64,000 nt of DNA from Flavobacterium chryseum (GTDB lineage Bacteria; Bacteroidota; Bacteroidia; Flavobacteriales; Flavobacteriaceae). Below, in pieces: positions 63,263 through 64,000 of this stretch. The translations under genes and the position numbers were made by a program. The notes beneath the pieces are model-generated. The model searched no databases and had not been told where the DNA came from. It was given only the letters and a program-made list of their open reading frames with translations. The stretch spans positions 186,001 to 250,000 of the forward strand of contig NZ_SNWW01000005.1 of NCBI RefSeq assembly GCF_004362015.1. Direction: 5' to 3'. Each line of letters begins with the position of its first letter. Position 1 is the first letter of the stretch.

Positions 63263-63298
63263 CCCTCACATAATTCCGGAAACAAGAACATTTACAAC

Positions 63299-63901
63299 AT
63301 GAAGAAAATATTTATCATCAACGGCAGTCAAAATTTCGCACATTCAGGTGGAAAATTCAATCAAACGGTTACCAATTGGACAATCGAATACTTAAAAAGT
63401 AAAAATTACGAAATTAAAACAACCGACATAAAACAAGAATTCGACTTAGATGAAGAAGTCGAGAAATTCGTTTGGGCAGATCTAATTATTTACCACACCC
63501 CTATTTGGTGGTTTCAGTTACCAAATGGTTTCAAAAAATACATCGACGACGTTTTCACAGCCGGACACAACAAAGGAATTTACAAAAGTGACGGAAGAAC
63601 AAGAACCAATCCAGATATTAATTACGGAACCGGCGGACAATTACACGGACGTAAATACATGCTAACCACAAGTTGGAATGCGCCTGCAACTGCTTTTACA
63701 CTTCCGGAAGAATTTTTCGAAGAAACATCTGTAGATGACGGAGCGATGTTTGGTTTCCATAAAATGAATAAATTTGTAGGTATGGAAAAATTAAATAGTT
63801 TCCATTTTCATGACGTTGAAAAAGGTGCAACTGCTGAAAACATTGTCATCTTTGAGAAAAATTACAAAAATCATTTAGAACAAACCCTAAAAACTTTATA
63901 A
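63299..63901 (+). CDS. mdaB: MdaB-like NAD(P)H:quinone oxidoreductase
   Basis: A 200-residue flavodoxin-fold FAD/FMN reductase. N-terminal FIINGSQNFAHSGGKFNQT is the flavin phosphate loop. YHTPIWWFQLPNGFKKYIDD and GRKYMLTTSWNAP with TGGQLHG shape the isoalloxazine site, and HFHDVEKG is near the C-terminus. MdaB reduces quinones by two electrons to protect from redox cycling. ATG 63299 is chosen; an upstream frame from GTG or TTG translates repeat DNA. A YgiN-like gene follows after 2 bases, the same pairing as mdaB-ygiN in E. coli. Confidence 0.92.
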   Translation: MKKIFIINGSQNFAHSGGKFNQTVTNWTIEYLKSKNYEIKTTDIKQEFDLDEEVEKFVWADLIIYHTPIWWFQLPNGFKKYIDDVFTAGHNKGIYKSDGRTRTNPDINYGTGGQLHGRKYMLTTSWNAPATAFTLPEEFFEETSVDDGAMFGFHKMNKFVGMEKLNSFHFHDVEKGATAENIVIFEKNYKNHLEQTLKTL

Positions 63902-63903
63902 TC

Positions 63904-64000
63904 ATGATATCCATAACTGCAATTATCAAAAGTAAACAGGAAAACATCGACGAAGTTCGCAACATAATCCTCAATTTAGTTCAACAAACCCGAAAAGAAG
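63904..64000 (+). CDS. YgiN-like antibiotic biosynthesis (quinol) monooxygenase, partial
   Basis: The first 32 codons are inside the window: MISITAIIKSKQENIDEVRN then IILNLVQQTRKE. This is the first strand and helix of an ABM-domain ferredoxin-like monooxygenase. In E. coli YgiN reoxidises menadiol made by MdaB. The gene starts 2 bases after the mdaB stop, so the two form an operon. Confidence 0.8.
   Translation, partial: MISITAIIKSKQENIDEVRNIILNLVQQTRKE

Overview
The window is AT-rich chromosomal DNA from a member of the Bacteroidota, most likely Flavobacterium or a close relative. The evidence is the promoter type (-33 TTTG and -7 TAnnTTTG, cleanest at 60015-60045 and 63082-63114), the near absence of Shine-Dalgarno sequences, families typical of the phylum (BshA, FecR/STN TonB receptor plus DUF4249, PrcB-like lipoprotein, DUF4159, PG_1098-like methyltransferase, DUF6660-like Cys-rich protein, TamB beside tsaD), and dispersed intergenic hairpin repeats of flavobacterial type. 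An ice-binding lipoprotein suggests a cold or freeze-thaw habitat.

Layout. 1-8.1 kb: 5'-part of a TPR sensor kinase, a DAACS symporter, aroC, an LpxH-like phosphatase, a small barrel protein, a PrcB-like lipoprotein and bshA, then a repeat-rich gap. 8.1-13.1 kb (minus): amidase, MlaD-like protein, two Fe-S electron-transfer proteins and a conserved hypothetical. 13.2-16.3 kb (plus): LptD-like protein and ridA. 16.3-19.8 kb (minus): pfkA, gapA, an N-acetylglucosamine kinase-like gene and mgsA, a sugar-catabolism block. 20-28 kb: giant TamB, divergent from tsaD-rsmE-DUF4159-trmH. 28-33.5 kb: M43 protease, AI-2E-family permease, THUMP-like methyltransferase, a VanX-like dipeptidase and phospholipase A. 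33.7-36 kb: a 756-residue fusion of a CrtC/AttH lipocalin-like domain with a prenyl diphosphate synthase. 36.3-41.5 kb: DUF4249, STN TonB receptor, FecR and ECF sigma, a cell-surface signalling locus. 41.9-50.1 kb: metal-resistance block with P-type ATPase, CusB-like adaptor, a CusA-TolC fusion and a Cys-rich small protein. 50.4-54.9 kb: response regulator, OmpA-family protein, ice-binding lipoprotein. 55-59.5 kb: a decaying region with two AraC remnants, a GNAT remnant, a frameshifted NTF2-like gene, and intact AraC and oxidoreductase genes. 59.5-59.8 kb: tRNA-Ser/Pro/Arg cluster with a duplicated T-arm segment beside it. 60-64 kb: thiolase, C40 peptidase, AraC regulator divergent from mdaB followed by a YgiN-like monooxygenase that runs off the end.

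Themes: much of the content serves the outer envelope (LptD, TamB, MlaD, PldA, amidase, OmpA, TonB receptor, ice-binding protein). The best candidate for undescribed biology is the lipocalin-like/prenyl-synthase fusion. Next are the CusA-TolC fusion, whose junction is an A8 run that would give two overlapping genes if one base shorter, and the dispersed hairpin repeats. No CRISPR array, complete prophage or intact insertion sequence is visible.
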